Below, in pieces: positions 10,701 through 21,300 of a stretch of 64,000 nt of DNA (position 1 is the stretch's first letter; each line of letters starts with the position of its first letter). The notes beneath the pieces were generated by a model that worked only from the letters and a program-made list of their open reading frames with translations, did no database searches and was not told the origin of the DNA. This DNA is from Branchiostoma lanceolatum (lineage: Eukaryota > Chordata > Leptocardii > Amphioxiformes > Branchiostomatidae). A program made the position numbers and the translations under genes. The stretch is taken from the NCBI RefSeq assembly GCF_035083965.1, contig NC_089726.1:11723501-11787500 (forward strand). Reading direction: 5' to 3'.

Positions 10701-13700
10701 GGTTCATCTCCAACTTCCTAAAGGTCAAGAAGCTGACCTCAACCTCACCATCGTACAGGATTCAATCAACACATCTTGTCTCAGTGTTGGGGACTGTGTG
10801 GTAGCCTATGTTGTGCCTGCTCCTGACCAAAGTGAGATCCCCTGGGTGGTGTCAAAAGTCAAACACGTCATGGGGAAAGCTGCACCTGCCCAGATTCATG
10901 CTAAAACAGCAACAGCCACATGTGGTAGTCACCTTCTCAAGGAGGTACTTCAGCAGTGTGTTCTTGAGGAAGAAGTAGACACAGTACTTACCTGGCACCG
11001 ACTACTGAGTAAGAAGACTAAAGTTTTATTTGAAGAAGTTAAAGGTTGTTTGAAGGAACTATCCAAAAAAGCAAGAATGCACACCTTGGAGATAGGAACC
11101 CCCTGTGCGTTCTTGGAGCAGTATTCTACACTTTTCCATGTTGATAGAGCCATGCGGGAAGTAAGTCTTGTAGAATGTAGTCCAGTGAGTAGGGCAGTGT
11201 TCTCTGGTGGTGTGAAACGTATGAGGACTCCTCTAGTTCAGGTTGAAGGAAATACACAGCCCGTCACAGAGAAACCTGCTGTAGGCTTGATGAAGAGCCA
11301 GTCTGGTGTTGCTACCACTGACCAAGATGCTGTAGCATTCTTCAGAGGCAAGGTGCTAGAAAAAGGCCAGGTTTCCATCCAAGTACTCAGTTCCAGCTTT
11401 GGTTCTTGCCCAAGGGCCATCAGACGGCATGTAGGTAGCAGTCAGAAAGGCCTGGTAAGATTCTTACGGGACCATCCTGACACCTTCAGCCTAGATGAGG
11501 ATGAAATGGTGTGTAGTGTGAAGGATACCTTGCAGGCAGTAAAGGAACAGGAAAAAACAGATCACATTACCCACATAGATACAGCTGCACTACAGGGAGG
11601 ATATGAGCTTGCTACCAATGCACAAGAAGACAGAAATGATTTGTTAGAGCAAGATATCTCAAGAAGCATTTGCCATAATTGGTTTAATCCTCCAAAGTCA
11701 CATGACTCTGAGGTGAAACACACTGTGGATCAAATAGATCCAGTGGAAAATCAAGAGGAGACAGATGAAGAGGTAGATCCAGTCGATGTGGAGAGAGAAA
11801 CATTGGAACTTATTTATGACTTGGTTCAGAGATGTGGAGAGATTTCCATCTGTACACTTCAGGGTTATATCAATCTGCTTGGTGAGGACAAACAAGAATG
11901 TATTAAGGACAGAGGAGGGCTTTTATGTTTCCTTGAGCATGACCAAATATTCAAGATAGATCATGTCTCTGAAGGCATCAGTCTGAAGAAGGTACAGGAG
12001 ACAGAACCAGATTCTAACTCTGCTGACAATGAGCAAGAGCACCAGTCTACAGAGGCAATAATTGTAAAAGGGGAAGTGGAAAAGACAGATGAACCATCTA
12101 AGAATGCTGGTAGTTCTGACATTGAAAACAAACAGGAGAACCAACATATACCTATCAGAGAACATGGAGATGACACTGGTACTTCATTGCTGACAAACAG
12201 CATTAGAACAGAAGATAAACATGATGATGTGGATGTCAGCACAGTTGTGACACCCTCAGAGTTGGTTACAAGTGAGACAAATGTTGTCATTGCCGTTTCA
12301 CCAGTCCAGACTTTGAGGACATTACCTGCACCTGACCTGAATCAACAGGACCAAGTAAGTTGTAGTAGCTCAACAGCTGTCCCAACTGCAACTGTGCATC
12401 CAATGTCTGTCACCAATGACAGCAGTGTACCAAGCACCAGTGGTACTGAAAATGGCCATGATGGTAGGCCTGTTGGTGCCTTCAGTCATGACCTGAGTAC
12501 AGAATCCAGATTGAATACTATACCTGTGCAGATAGAGGAGACTGGAACTGTAGCACAAGTCAGTCAAAGCAGCACAGTTGAGGACACAAATGCTTTGCTT
12601 CCAAGCTCAGCTGAGAGATCTGCAGACTCGAGCCAAGGCACACAGGACCAAACACAAGCTGGGACCGGGAGCACATCAGTACCAGTACAGGGAAGACCCC
12701 TGCATCTGCTAGTGGGAGAAGATGGGACACGTGTCTGGGTAAATTCTGGGCAACAGGTACATTCTTGTGTTTTCAAATCATATCAAGCAGTGTAAATGCA
12801 TTTCCAATAATTTGTGTTGATATTAGTTTTTCTGACATTGAACCAAACAAACAAATGTCAAACAATTGTAAGATTTCTTTTCATGACAGCCATTTTTGAA
12901 GTGGTCACTATAACTACCTTTAGAACTACAGTAATTTATCACAGCTTGTTAGAAAGTTTGACATGTGAATCTTGTAGTGTGAATATATTTTGTGTAACAG
13001 CCATTGTTGTGATCATTATCATTCAGGACATGCAGCCGCTTGCTGTTTTCCCAAAGGAGGGCATTGTACCAGTGGCCAACCCCCCTGGACAACCTGATGA
13101 CTTCACATTACTGCTGCCCATGTTCAAGGACAACCTCAGACCTATCCAGGACAACCTGGTGGAAGTGGAGATGGATATTGGGAGGATTCCTATTGCTAGG
13201 TCAGATTGTATATTTAGGCTTAAGTGTTATTTTGATTGAAAAACAAACTGAGAGTGGCTTTAAATCACTGATTTTTCTTGATGTGTTAGAATGCATTGTG
13301 CCTATACACTTGTGAGTTTCCTATGAATGCTGATTTTTCTGAAATGCATCACCCAGATATTACAGCCCAGAGAGTCCATGTCTCCTGGCTGCCATCAGAC
13401 TGAGTGAGCAGACTCTGACCAGAGAAACCTTAGAAACCATCCTGTTTGCCCTGCCTCTGGAGAGGTCTGCCATTGGTCAGGGGAGAGTTCTACTCAGGGG
13501 CTCACTCCACTGGATCAGGTAACTTATATTCAAACGCCTGTTAAAGGCCATTATGTTCACTACCGGTATCTTTTAATGCACTTGTCTTAGACTTGGTAAT
13601 TGTGGATTGTAAATGAGTATAACATAGACATATAGATGTTTCACACTTATCAAGAAGAGTTGTGGTGACCTGACCATGGTGTGCTTGGCCAATTTGGGGA

Positions 13701-15388
13701 CATTACCTTCTCTTCCATCACTTGAAGTTGTTAAGTCAACAACAGCTATGGTTTCAGCACCATGCAGCGGGCTTCACTTGCTCCAACTATCTATCTCTGT
13801 ATACATGTATAGAAATACATCTACATGTACATATGCTTTTTTCATGTCAGAGGTTTTTGTGCTAGTTACATATATAGACCTTAAACTAAAGCAGAAGATG
13901 TCATCAAATAGCAAATCTATTGAACCCTTCTGCAGCACTCTGAAGAATAGTTTGGGTGAGGTGGTTGGGCTGACCCTGCGGAGAGGTCAGGCAGTGCCTG
14001 GCTGTCTGGACCTGTTGTGGGACGTGGTGACGTCAGGCACATCCACACTCATCGTTGGACGGCCCTGCAGTGGGAAGACCACCCTGCTGAGGGAGTGGGC
14101 CCGAGTACTGAGCGATGTCTGCTACAGGAGGGTCATTGTGGTGGACTCACTGAATGAGGTACACATGAAAATGTTGTGCAAAATGTGTAAGATTTATTTT
14201 CTTAAACTATTTAACTGGCTCAGTTGAAATTTGGCATAGACATGGGTTTGATGTACGACTACAAAATAATTCACATTGTCGTTTTTTTTCAACAGAACAT
14301 GGAAACTAGCAATGTTCTTGGGAATATGAAAACATGTAATTTTGTTGATGCACACCATATCTAGTCCCAGACATTGATTGGTTATGTTCCAATCATCCTG
14401 ACAGCTATCTTGTGTATTTGCAGATTGCTGGTGGAGACGACATCCCACATCCAGGTATAGGAGGTGCCAGGAGGGTTCAGGTGAGGTCAACAATCCTGTC
14501 AGGTATTGTGGTGTGATGGTTGTGTCCAATCATATGTGTGTATCTAGAGATGAAAGTTTTATTCTTTAACAATGAGTTGCTCATAGGACAACATATGGTT
14601 TTGCATGTCATCATTGCTAAAGGAGATCTTGTTCATGACTCCAGGTGCACAACAGGTGTGAGCAGGTGTCCCAGCTGCAGACAGCTGCAAGGAACCACTC
14701 CCCTGACTGCATCATTGTAGATGAAGTACAGACACAGGAGGAGGTTACTGCACTACAGGCCATCAGACTTACAGGTACATCTTAATAAGTTAGACAAATA
14801 AAGAATGCTTTGTAGTGCTAATATCTGTCTTACATTTACAATGCATGTTTGTTCAGACCTCCAGTCTGGAAAGAAAGCTGAAATTCCCAAAATGTTAAAA
14901 AACAGAAAATAATCTGGATCTAATTTTTTTTCAGTCTTCTTAAACACTGACTCAACATATGTACATTACAACACTATCGGGTAGTATACTAGTATATCAG
15001 AAATATAAGTTTGAACCTTCCAGATTTTGACATAATTTTGTATGTTGTGTGACCCTTATAACCCTTTGTTCCAGGCATACAGGTGGTAGCCGGGGTCTGT
15101 GCAGGCTGTCTGACTGACCTTCTACACAACAGTGTGATGAGAGGACTTCTGGGGCTGTCTGATCCACCCTCCTCTATCTCAGCACCACCAGGTGTGAGTC
15201 AGCAGCCTCTCACATTCCCACAGACCCTGCCTGTGTTTCAGGCTGCCGTGACAATCCACAACAGAGACACTGTGTCGGTTTACTCTGACATTGCTTCTTT
15301 TGTGAGTGTGTGGTTATTAGAAGGAAGGTTTCCTCTTGCACAGCACAGGAAGAGGGTTGTCACAAGGGACAGGGAGACAGAACTGTAG
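4766..15388 (+). CDS. Giant winged-helix/OB-repeat protein with C-terminal Ycf45/SpoIIIAA-like P-loop ATPase (copy A), one frame break
   Basis: Not a named gene I recognise. Exons: 4766-12756, 13027-13199, 13357-13518, 13936-14158, 14424-14480, 14645-14774, 15075-15388; all phases agree except one break at 7744-7756. The start is MEHLKTATAALKGLLELGYP, matched by copy B. About ten 65-residue repeats follow (to about 8095), each with the pattern hhKGxh...hG...IGGS...FhxxxPxhFxID...VhLhs. This resembles the winged-helix-like domain of Egalitarian-type and LOTUS proteins (from memory, uncertain). Next come two large modules mixing winged-helix-like and OB/S1-like segments (GD.VVAYVVP, LSPGDILLVDTE), two more repeats, and an acidic low-complexity linker. 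The C-terminal ATPase has Walker A GRPCSGKTT, the motif GGDDIPHPGIGGARR, Walker B CIIVDE and a GIQVVAGVCAG segment. These match Ycf45/SpoIIIAA ATPases in order and spacing. An RNA- or DNA-linked role is inference. Confidence 0.75.
8179..9492 (+). repeat. First copy of the internal OB/winged-helix module in copy A
   Basis: The segment encodes, in order: a variant winged helix ending YLKKCPGVFHVNNKDVVEV; an OB-like stretch with ATLEDGSKVDV and LSPGDILLVDTE; a winged helix beginning SPSEICDVI; a second OB-like stretch AKCVIGEVK...GDSVVAYVVP; and a winged helix ending FLEQYPTLFHVD. The same order returns at 9718-11178, so this is an internal tandem duplication of about 1.4 kb. Copy B has a single module. 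Confidence 0.8.
9718..11178 (+). repeat. Second copy of the internal OB/winged-helix module in copy A
   Basis: It repeats the 8179-9492 module: FLKKHPDVFQIN, ATLEDGSRVYV, LSYGDVLLVDTE, SPSEICDAI, AKCVIGEVKAID, GDCVVAYVVPAPD, FLEQYSTLFHVD. Between SPSEIC and the second OB stretch it has an extra segment of about 60 residues (10450-10650). Its last third is almost identical to the single module of copy B, closer than either is to the first module of copy A. Confidence 0.8.
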
Positions 15389-16523
15389 TATTACTGGAAA
15401 ACCGGTAATGTCAGCTCTGATGGGCCTTGTTAAAAAACTAATCATAGCAAATTGTCAAACCAAAATTGGACCAAAGTAATTATAATACACAGGCACTTGT
15501 ATAGTATCTTAGGTAAAACAGTAAAATTGATACCTATGCAATGTTCAGAGTTTAGGTTTTGTATCAGTGATATGGATTATATGTGGGATTCAGTAGCAGT
15601 GAGAGTATTTCTTAGTGTACCTCAGGAATGCCTGATAAATATTGATATTGCAGGAATTTGCTTTTTTTTCTCATAGAGTGTTTTATTTAAAATATTGTTA
15701 TGATTGAATGTTGAGATATAATAGTCAAAAGTGCTACATTACTGCAAGAGTACACACTCAATCTACTTTCTGTAAAGCTATCTTTGTAAATGTAAAAACC
15801 TTACATATCAGTAAAATCCTACTTTTTACTCCACCAATGACAGCAGCAGATCTAGAGTACTAAGTACCAGTGGTACTGAAAATAGCTTCATTCAAGCCAA
15901 CTAGCTCATGTAATTCTTTCATTTGTGACACATATATATTTTTGTGTTACCTTGTGAGGACCAATAAATTGGACCATAAGATCAACTTGTAACTAAAAGG
16001 CAGAATAATTTGTTTAATTATATTGTTAATTTATTTGACTGAAAGTCTGAGTGAGTGAAGAAAGGTAGACTGATACTACTGATGTCATGATTCTACAGTT
16101 GCATATCTTCTTCTTCTTCATAGTCCGTATGACAACAGAAAGATAGTTGAAATCTGCATGTGGTGAATCACTTATTAATATATTCCTTAGTATAAAAGAA
16201 ATAATTGTGTAATATTATGCCCAGAACTTACTCCTATGTGTATTCTGTACATGCTGTTTAGACAGTCTAAAGATTGACTTATATGATTGCGTCAGTGGGA
16301 TATGATATTGCAGGGATGCAAATTTTTGGTGCTTCTATTTCGATCTATTCTAAAGTCTATTTTGTATTGAATACTGTTCTTCCTATCATTTTCTAGACCA
16401 AGTTGCTGTATGTTTCTAATCTGCAATGACAAAAGAAAAGTATATAAAGTTATAATCTATTAGTTAATTTATGACTGATTAAATTTATGACTGATTAAAG
16501 TATGAAAAAAAAGTACAGCGTTT
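15389..16523 (+). other. 3' UTR and downstream flank of copy A
   Basis: AT-rich sequence without a credible gene. A possible polyadenylation signal AATAAA lies at 15963-15968. Short blocks match the region after copy B, for example TTGCTGTATGTTTCTAATCT (16402-16421) against a near copy at about 26173. The duplicated unit therefore reaches to about 16440. Confidence 0.55.
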
Positions 16524-16763
16524 CTATATTTTACTGGGTATAGTACAGTAGGAAACATGGACACTGAGCGGCAGTCTGACTTTCAGCTGATAGGCGGCGA
16601 GCGGCTGGACATCATACGTCTGTGAGGAAATGCCGGCTCGGTGTGGGAGGGGCTCGCGATCTAAACATCTCGCCAGAAAAACGTTTTTCGTCTTGTCATG
16701 ATCATGAAGGGAGAAAGCTCGTCTGCAGATGGATGGGATCCTAAGAAAGGTACGAAACACCAT
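16524..16763 (-). pseudogene. Stranded fragment of FAM185A exon 1
   Basis: On the minus strand this reads MVFRTFLRIPSICRRAFSL and continues in step with FAM185A exon 1 (2678 downwards). It shares CLDREPLPHRAGISSQTYDV and the LPLSVHVS stretch, with a two-codon insertion (HDHDKT against NDKT). Homology stops after LPLSVHVS, and the frame then runs only a few codons to a stop. No other FAM185A exon follows to the left, where the 3' flank of copy A lies. It is the broken edge of the tandem duplication, probably kept only because it carries the divergent promoter. Confidence 0.85.
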
Positions 16764-18336
16764 GGTGAATTGATACCGACGTTTGTTGTCAGGACGGGTC
16801 CACTCGGTCCAGAAAATTAACTCTGCCGAATTTCCTTAAAACCGGAAGTACTGCCTTTGCACCGACCGTGTGACCTTTGTAACGTAGAGCCCTTTGAAAA
16901 TAGTACTATCAGATAAACAGATATTCTAGAGCTATGCTGAGTAGAATAACTAGTATATGAATGAAAACCAAAGATGACACTTGGCACAATAACCATAGCT
17001 TTATTTTGAGGAATGATTTTGCGCCATCTATATTTGTTTGTTTTTACTGAGGTCATCTTTATATTCCGCCGCCATAAATTGGACAAATACACTACCGTAC
17101 GGGGTGGAAATATTACTAAAGACTAACTAGCTCAGAATCTCCATTCAAGCTTATTGCTAAAATACAACAAATGCACATCAACTAAATCTTATAACGCATA
17201 ATATCTATGTGAAATTTGCCAATGCTAATCGTGTTGAACTGTGCTATGATAGAATTATTTCCCTTCATAATAGTGGAATATCTACCTCAGACTTCCGGGG
17301 AAACTTTCGAAGTTGGAGGGAGTTGCACCCCGAAAGTTTCCAAGGACCTGTAGATAAGCTGCATATATGGTCTGTATCTCCATACTGTTCTCTTACATGT
17401 AGAATTTTACCATTTCCTGTCAATGAACCAGGCATACAAGTATTTCCAACGTTATTGTGATGTTGTTTGAATCTCCTTGGCATATCTGTTACAGCAATGA
17501 GGACTTTAGTTTACTCTCGGGAACAGAGGGGTGCACGGTGTCGCCACTGAACCGTTTAATACCTAATGTCGCCACTGCTTGCCTGACCATTTGAAGAAGT
17601 CATTGAGTGCTGCGTGAACAGTGAGTAGCACAATTGTGAAAGTTTACATTGCGCGGGATGATGCACATTGTTTTTTCTTACACCGTAACATGGAGATCTA
17701 AATAAAACAAACAAACAAACAAACAAACAAACAGTTTTATAGGTCATGTAATGTTTCAGAAAACACCCCTATCTCCATGGAACTGTGGAACAGGTCATTA
17801 AAAGTAACTTAAAGCGGCTTTTGTGTGTCCGCGTTTTCTCCAAGAAGATGTTGGGTTATGTGTTGTTTTATATAACACTACTATTAACAGCCTTTGTCTA
17901 TCGGCTTGACACCAGATGGTGTCATTCTTGCACTCCAAGCAGAGGTCAGGCTCCGGCTTCCTACACTGCCTGTAACTTAGATAGAGAGGAGTAGCAGTAG
18001 ATATCACTTATGCAAATGAAGACCTAATTTGCATGATTGATAAGAAAATACTATTATCAGGTAGTGGTAAATGATGGGAATGTTATTCTTGTGAATAATA
18101 CAGATCAAAGCTTGACTAACATAACTTATGGGCAAATGCTACACTAACCTTCTTTGACTTCTATGATAAATTCATTTAAAAAGTTCTAAATTACACACTC
18201 ACATGTATTGGGTGGGGATGAATGTACTACTGTAATTCAGTGTAAATGCTTGTAGGCAGCAGATATAGTGTTGTTGCAGTAATGCAAAACTGTCTTCATT
18301 AATGTGTCATTTTTAGCTTAATCTCATTTCAGCACC
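16764..18336 (+). promoter_or_regulatory. Duplicated 5' region and presumed leader exon and intron of copy B
   Basis: No coding gene is visible. Homology to the region upstream of copy A is patchy: GGAAGTACTGCCTTTGCACC at about 16844, TTACTGAGGTCATCTTTATA at about 17045, CAGACTTCCGGGGAAAC at about 17288, and TTTGAAGAAGTCATTGAGTG before a GTGAGTAG donor at 17621. A CATTTCAG acceptor sits at about 18333 just before the ATG. A (CAAA)n microsatellite runs from about 17702 to 17733. Confidence 0.5.
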
Positions 18337-21300
18337 ATGAAGGACATCAAAACAGCAACAACAGTCCTGAAAGCAGTTGTGGAGCTTGGATATCCACTGG
18401 AACTGTCAGGGGTAATTGACTACTTGGAAAACTTGGACAGTAGGGATGAACTTATGCAATTTGACAATGAAGAGACTCTGTGCAGCTTCTTGAAGAAGTT
18501 TCCATCAATGTTCTGGGTTGAGGGGAGTCAAGTTTTCCCTTCACAGATGAAACCTAAAGGGGGGCAGAGGAGCTCAAACAATTCACGGTTGCCTCAAAGT
18601 CATCCAGTAGTTCAGCCAGTGTCAGATGGTAGTGATGAGAGAAGGCAGCAAAACCAGCCAATGGGTGAAGCTGAGGAGCAAGATGAGGACAACACCATTG
18701 CTACCAATGATGTTCTTCAAATACAGCCTTCTTCTACAACTGAAGCTAGTGGTGATACTATATTAGCTACACAGTCTTCTGGGAAGAGGACAATGACAAA
18801 GCAGAGGCAAGCAATGACAGCATAGAATTGAATAGGTCATTAGCATCTCAATCTGCCAGCAGTGATGGCACCATATGTACAGATGTGAGCACTATTGATG
18901 CAGCTGTCCTATCAACTGAACCTCACTCCTCAAGCAGTGAAGAAGACAGTGTTGTTGAATGTGATATTGAGGCACTTCTCAAAGAGGGGGCTGCACACAT
19001 TGTAGATACTTTAGAGCAAAAAGGGAGCATGCCACTTGGTAGAATACATGGCCATGTAAACCAGTGCAGGGAGGAAGTCAGAAAGGCAATAGGTGGTGGT
19101 CCAGAAAAGGCCAGAGCACTGTTCTTGAAATTTCCAGCCTATTTCTTCATTGATGATTATGATGATGTTCATCTTACATCCAAGCTTACTCAGGAGTGTG
19201 CCAAAGCTGTCTCAGCTACTTTGGAAAGGAAAGGACCTCTACAACTTGGAGAACTTGTCAGTCACATATGTCAACCAACACTTACCTCATTCTTTAAGAG
19301 AAATGATCCAAAAGCATTCTTGGGGCACCATTCAAAGATATTTGTCATCAATGAATATGACAACATGGTTTATCTTGTCAGTGCCATTAAAGAAGAAGGT
19401 GTAAAGCACTTCAAGAAGATCTTGGAGCTAAAAGGTAGTCTACACATTGAAAACCTATATGGGCACAGTAGCCAATACAAGTATGTGGATGCTCTGCTCA
19501 AGGTGATTGGTGGAAGCCTGTCATCAGTAATGGATTTCTTGAAGGGCTTTCCTAAGGTGTTCAGCATTGATGATGGTGGCGTGGTACATCTTACATCTGC
19601 TACTACAACTCAGTCACAGGGAAACAGGCTTGGAACAGAAAAAAGAACTTATGCAATGGTAGTAGAGACTGGCCAGAAGATACAATCAAGTGCACCAACC
19701 AGGAGTCAACTGCAAGAAAACAAATCGGGAAAGGGTAAAGGTGCCTCATCAACAGCAGTAGTCCAGAATTCAGAGAAGACAGCACAAAAGGCTAACAAGG
19801 AAACTATTCTGCTTGAAGGAGTCAAGCATTTCAAGCAGGTCTTGGAGTCGAAAGGAAGCATGCCTGTTCAGAATATCTTTGGTCATGTCAACCAGTGTAG
19901 AGATAAAGTGAAATGGTCTATTGGTAGCACAGCTGACAAGGTGAAAAAATTCTTACTCAGGTATCCGGACGTCTTTCACATTGACAAGAAGATGATTGTA
20001 CATCTTGTACATAGCAGAGCAAATGAGCAACAAGAACGACACAAGACAAACTTTAACCAGCTGCAGATTGAACAAAAGGCTTTGGCACACTTTAAGGGAA
20101 TGCTGTCCAGGAAAGGCCCATCAACCACTCATGTGCTCAGCAGTTGCTTCAGTTCTTGTGGTGAAGATATCAGGAGGCATGTTGGGAACAGTAAAGAAGG
20201 ATTGACAGAGTTCTTCATGAAACATCCACAGATATTCAAAATGGATGACAATAATGTTGTATACCTCAAGGGCACCAGTTCATCAAGAAGTAACGTCATT
20301 CAGCCTCAAAGGTGGACAAGCTGTGATACCTTGGCTGTACCAACTGACACTGTGTCACTAAAGGTTCTCAGCAAGTTTGGTGGCAGTACACCAGATATCA
20401 GGAGTATTGTACATGGAGGAAGTCTTCTTCAAGTAAAAGAGGTCCAGGACAAACCTAGCCAACAGCCACAGGAAGAGTGTAAAGACAAGAAAGAAACAGG
20501 TGATGACACATCTACAAGTAAGGTTGTAAAGACTCAAAGGTGGGCCAGCTGTGACACCTTAGCTGTACCAACAGTGATTCCAAAGGTTCTCAGCAAGTAC
20601 GGTGGCAGTACACCAGATGTCAGAAGTACTGTGTGTGGAGGAAGACTTCAGCAAGCAAAAGAGTTCCAGGACAAACCTAGCCAGCAGCCACAGAAAGATT
20701 GTAAAGACAAGAATGGAACAGATGAAAACACATCTACAGGTAGATCTATGCCTTATCCTGAACGACAACATACCCCAGGTCAGAAGGCTGATTTTTGCAA
20801 AAACAGTTCAGACAAGGTATTCACTGCAGTGAAGGACATATTATCAGAAAAGGGATGTTTGCATCTTGTTCAGCTTGTAAAAAAGTTGAGCACCATATTT
20901 CCATATGAAAGGTTTGAGGTGAGTGAAGTGAGACTTTTTCTGAAGAAATGTCCAGATAATTTTCATGTGAACCAAGATATGGTTGAGGAACTTCCACCTA
21001 TGAATGTCCCTGCAATTGTAACAAAGATGTTCAGTAACAACAGCTGTTATGCAACATTGGAAGATACAAGTAGAGTATTTGTCTACAGAACTCTATACAG
21101 AGAGAGGTTGGGGGTTGACTGTGAAGGTCTTAAGGACCACCTGTCTCCTGGTGATATCCTACTGGTGGACACAGAACATGGCAAACCTGGGAGTAGTGTG
21201 AAGTGGACAGCAACAAACATTACAGCAGTTTTCAAGTCTTCTAAAAGAGTTGATGCTGACAAAAATGGAGTGAATCTGCAAACACCCATACCTTTCCTGC

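Noticed and set aside
13676-13935. Upstream extension of the ATPase exon as constitutive coding sequence
   Set aside because: The previous exon ends in a phase that fits only the acceptor at 13935/13936; the alternative acceptor near 13894 would shift the frame. Kept only as a possible alternative start.
20296-20741. Regularly spaced repeats suggesting a CRISPR-like or satellite array
   Set aside because: Only two long in-frame coding units; this is an exon duplication.
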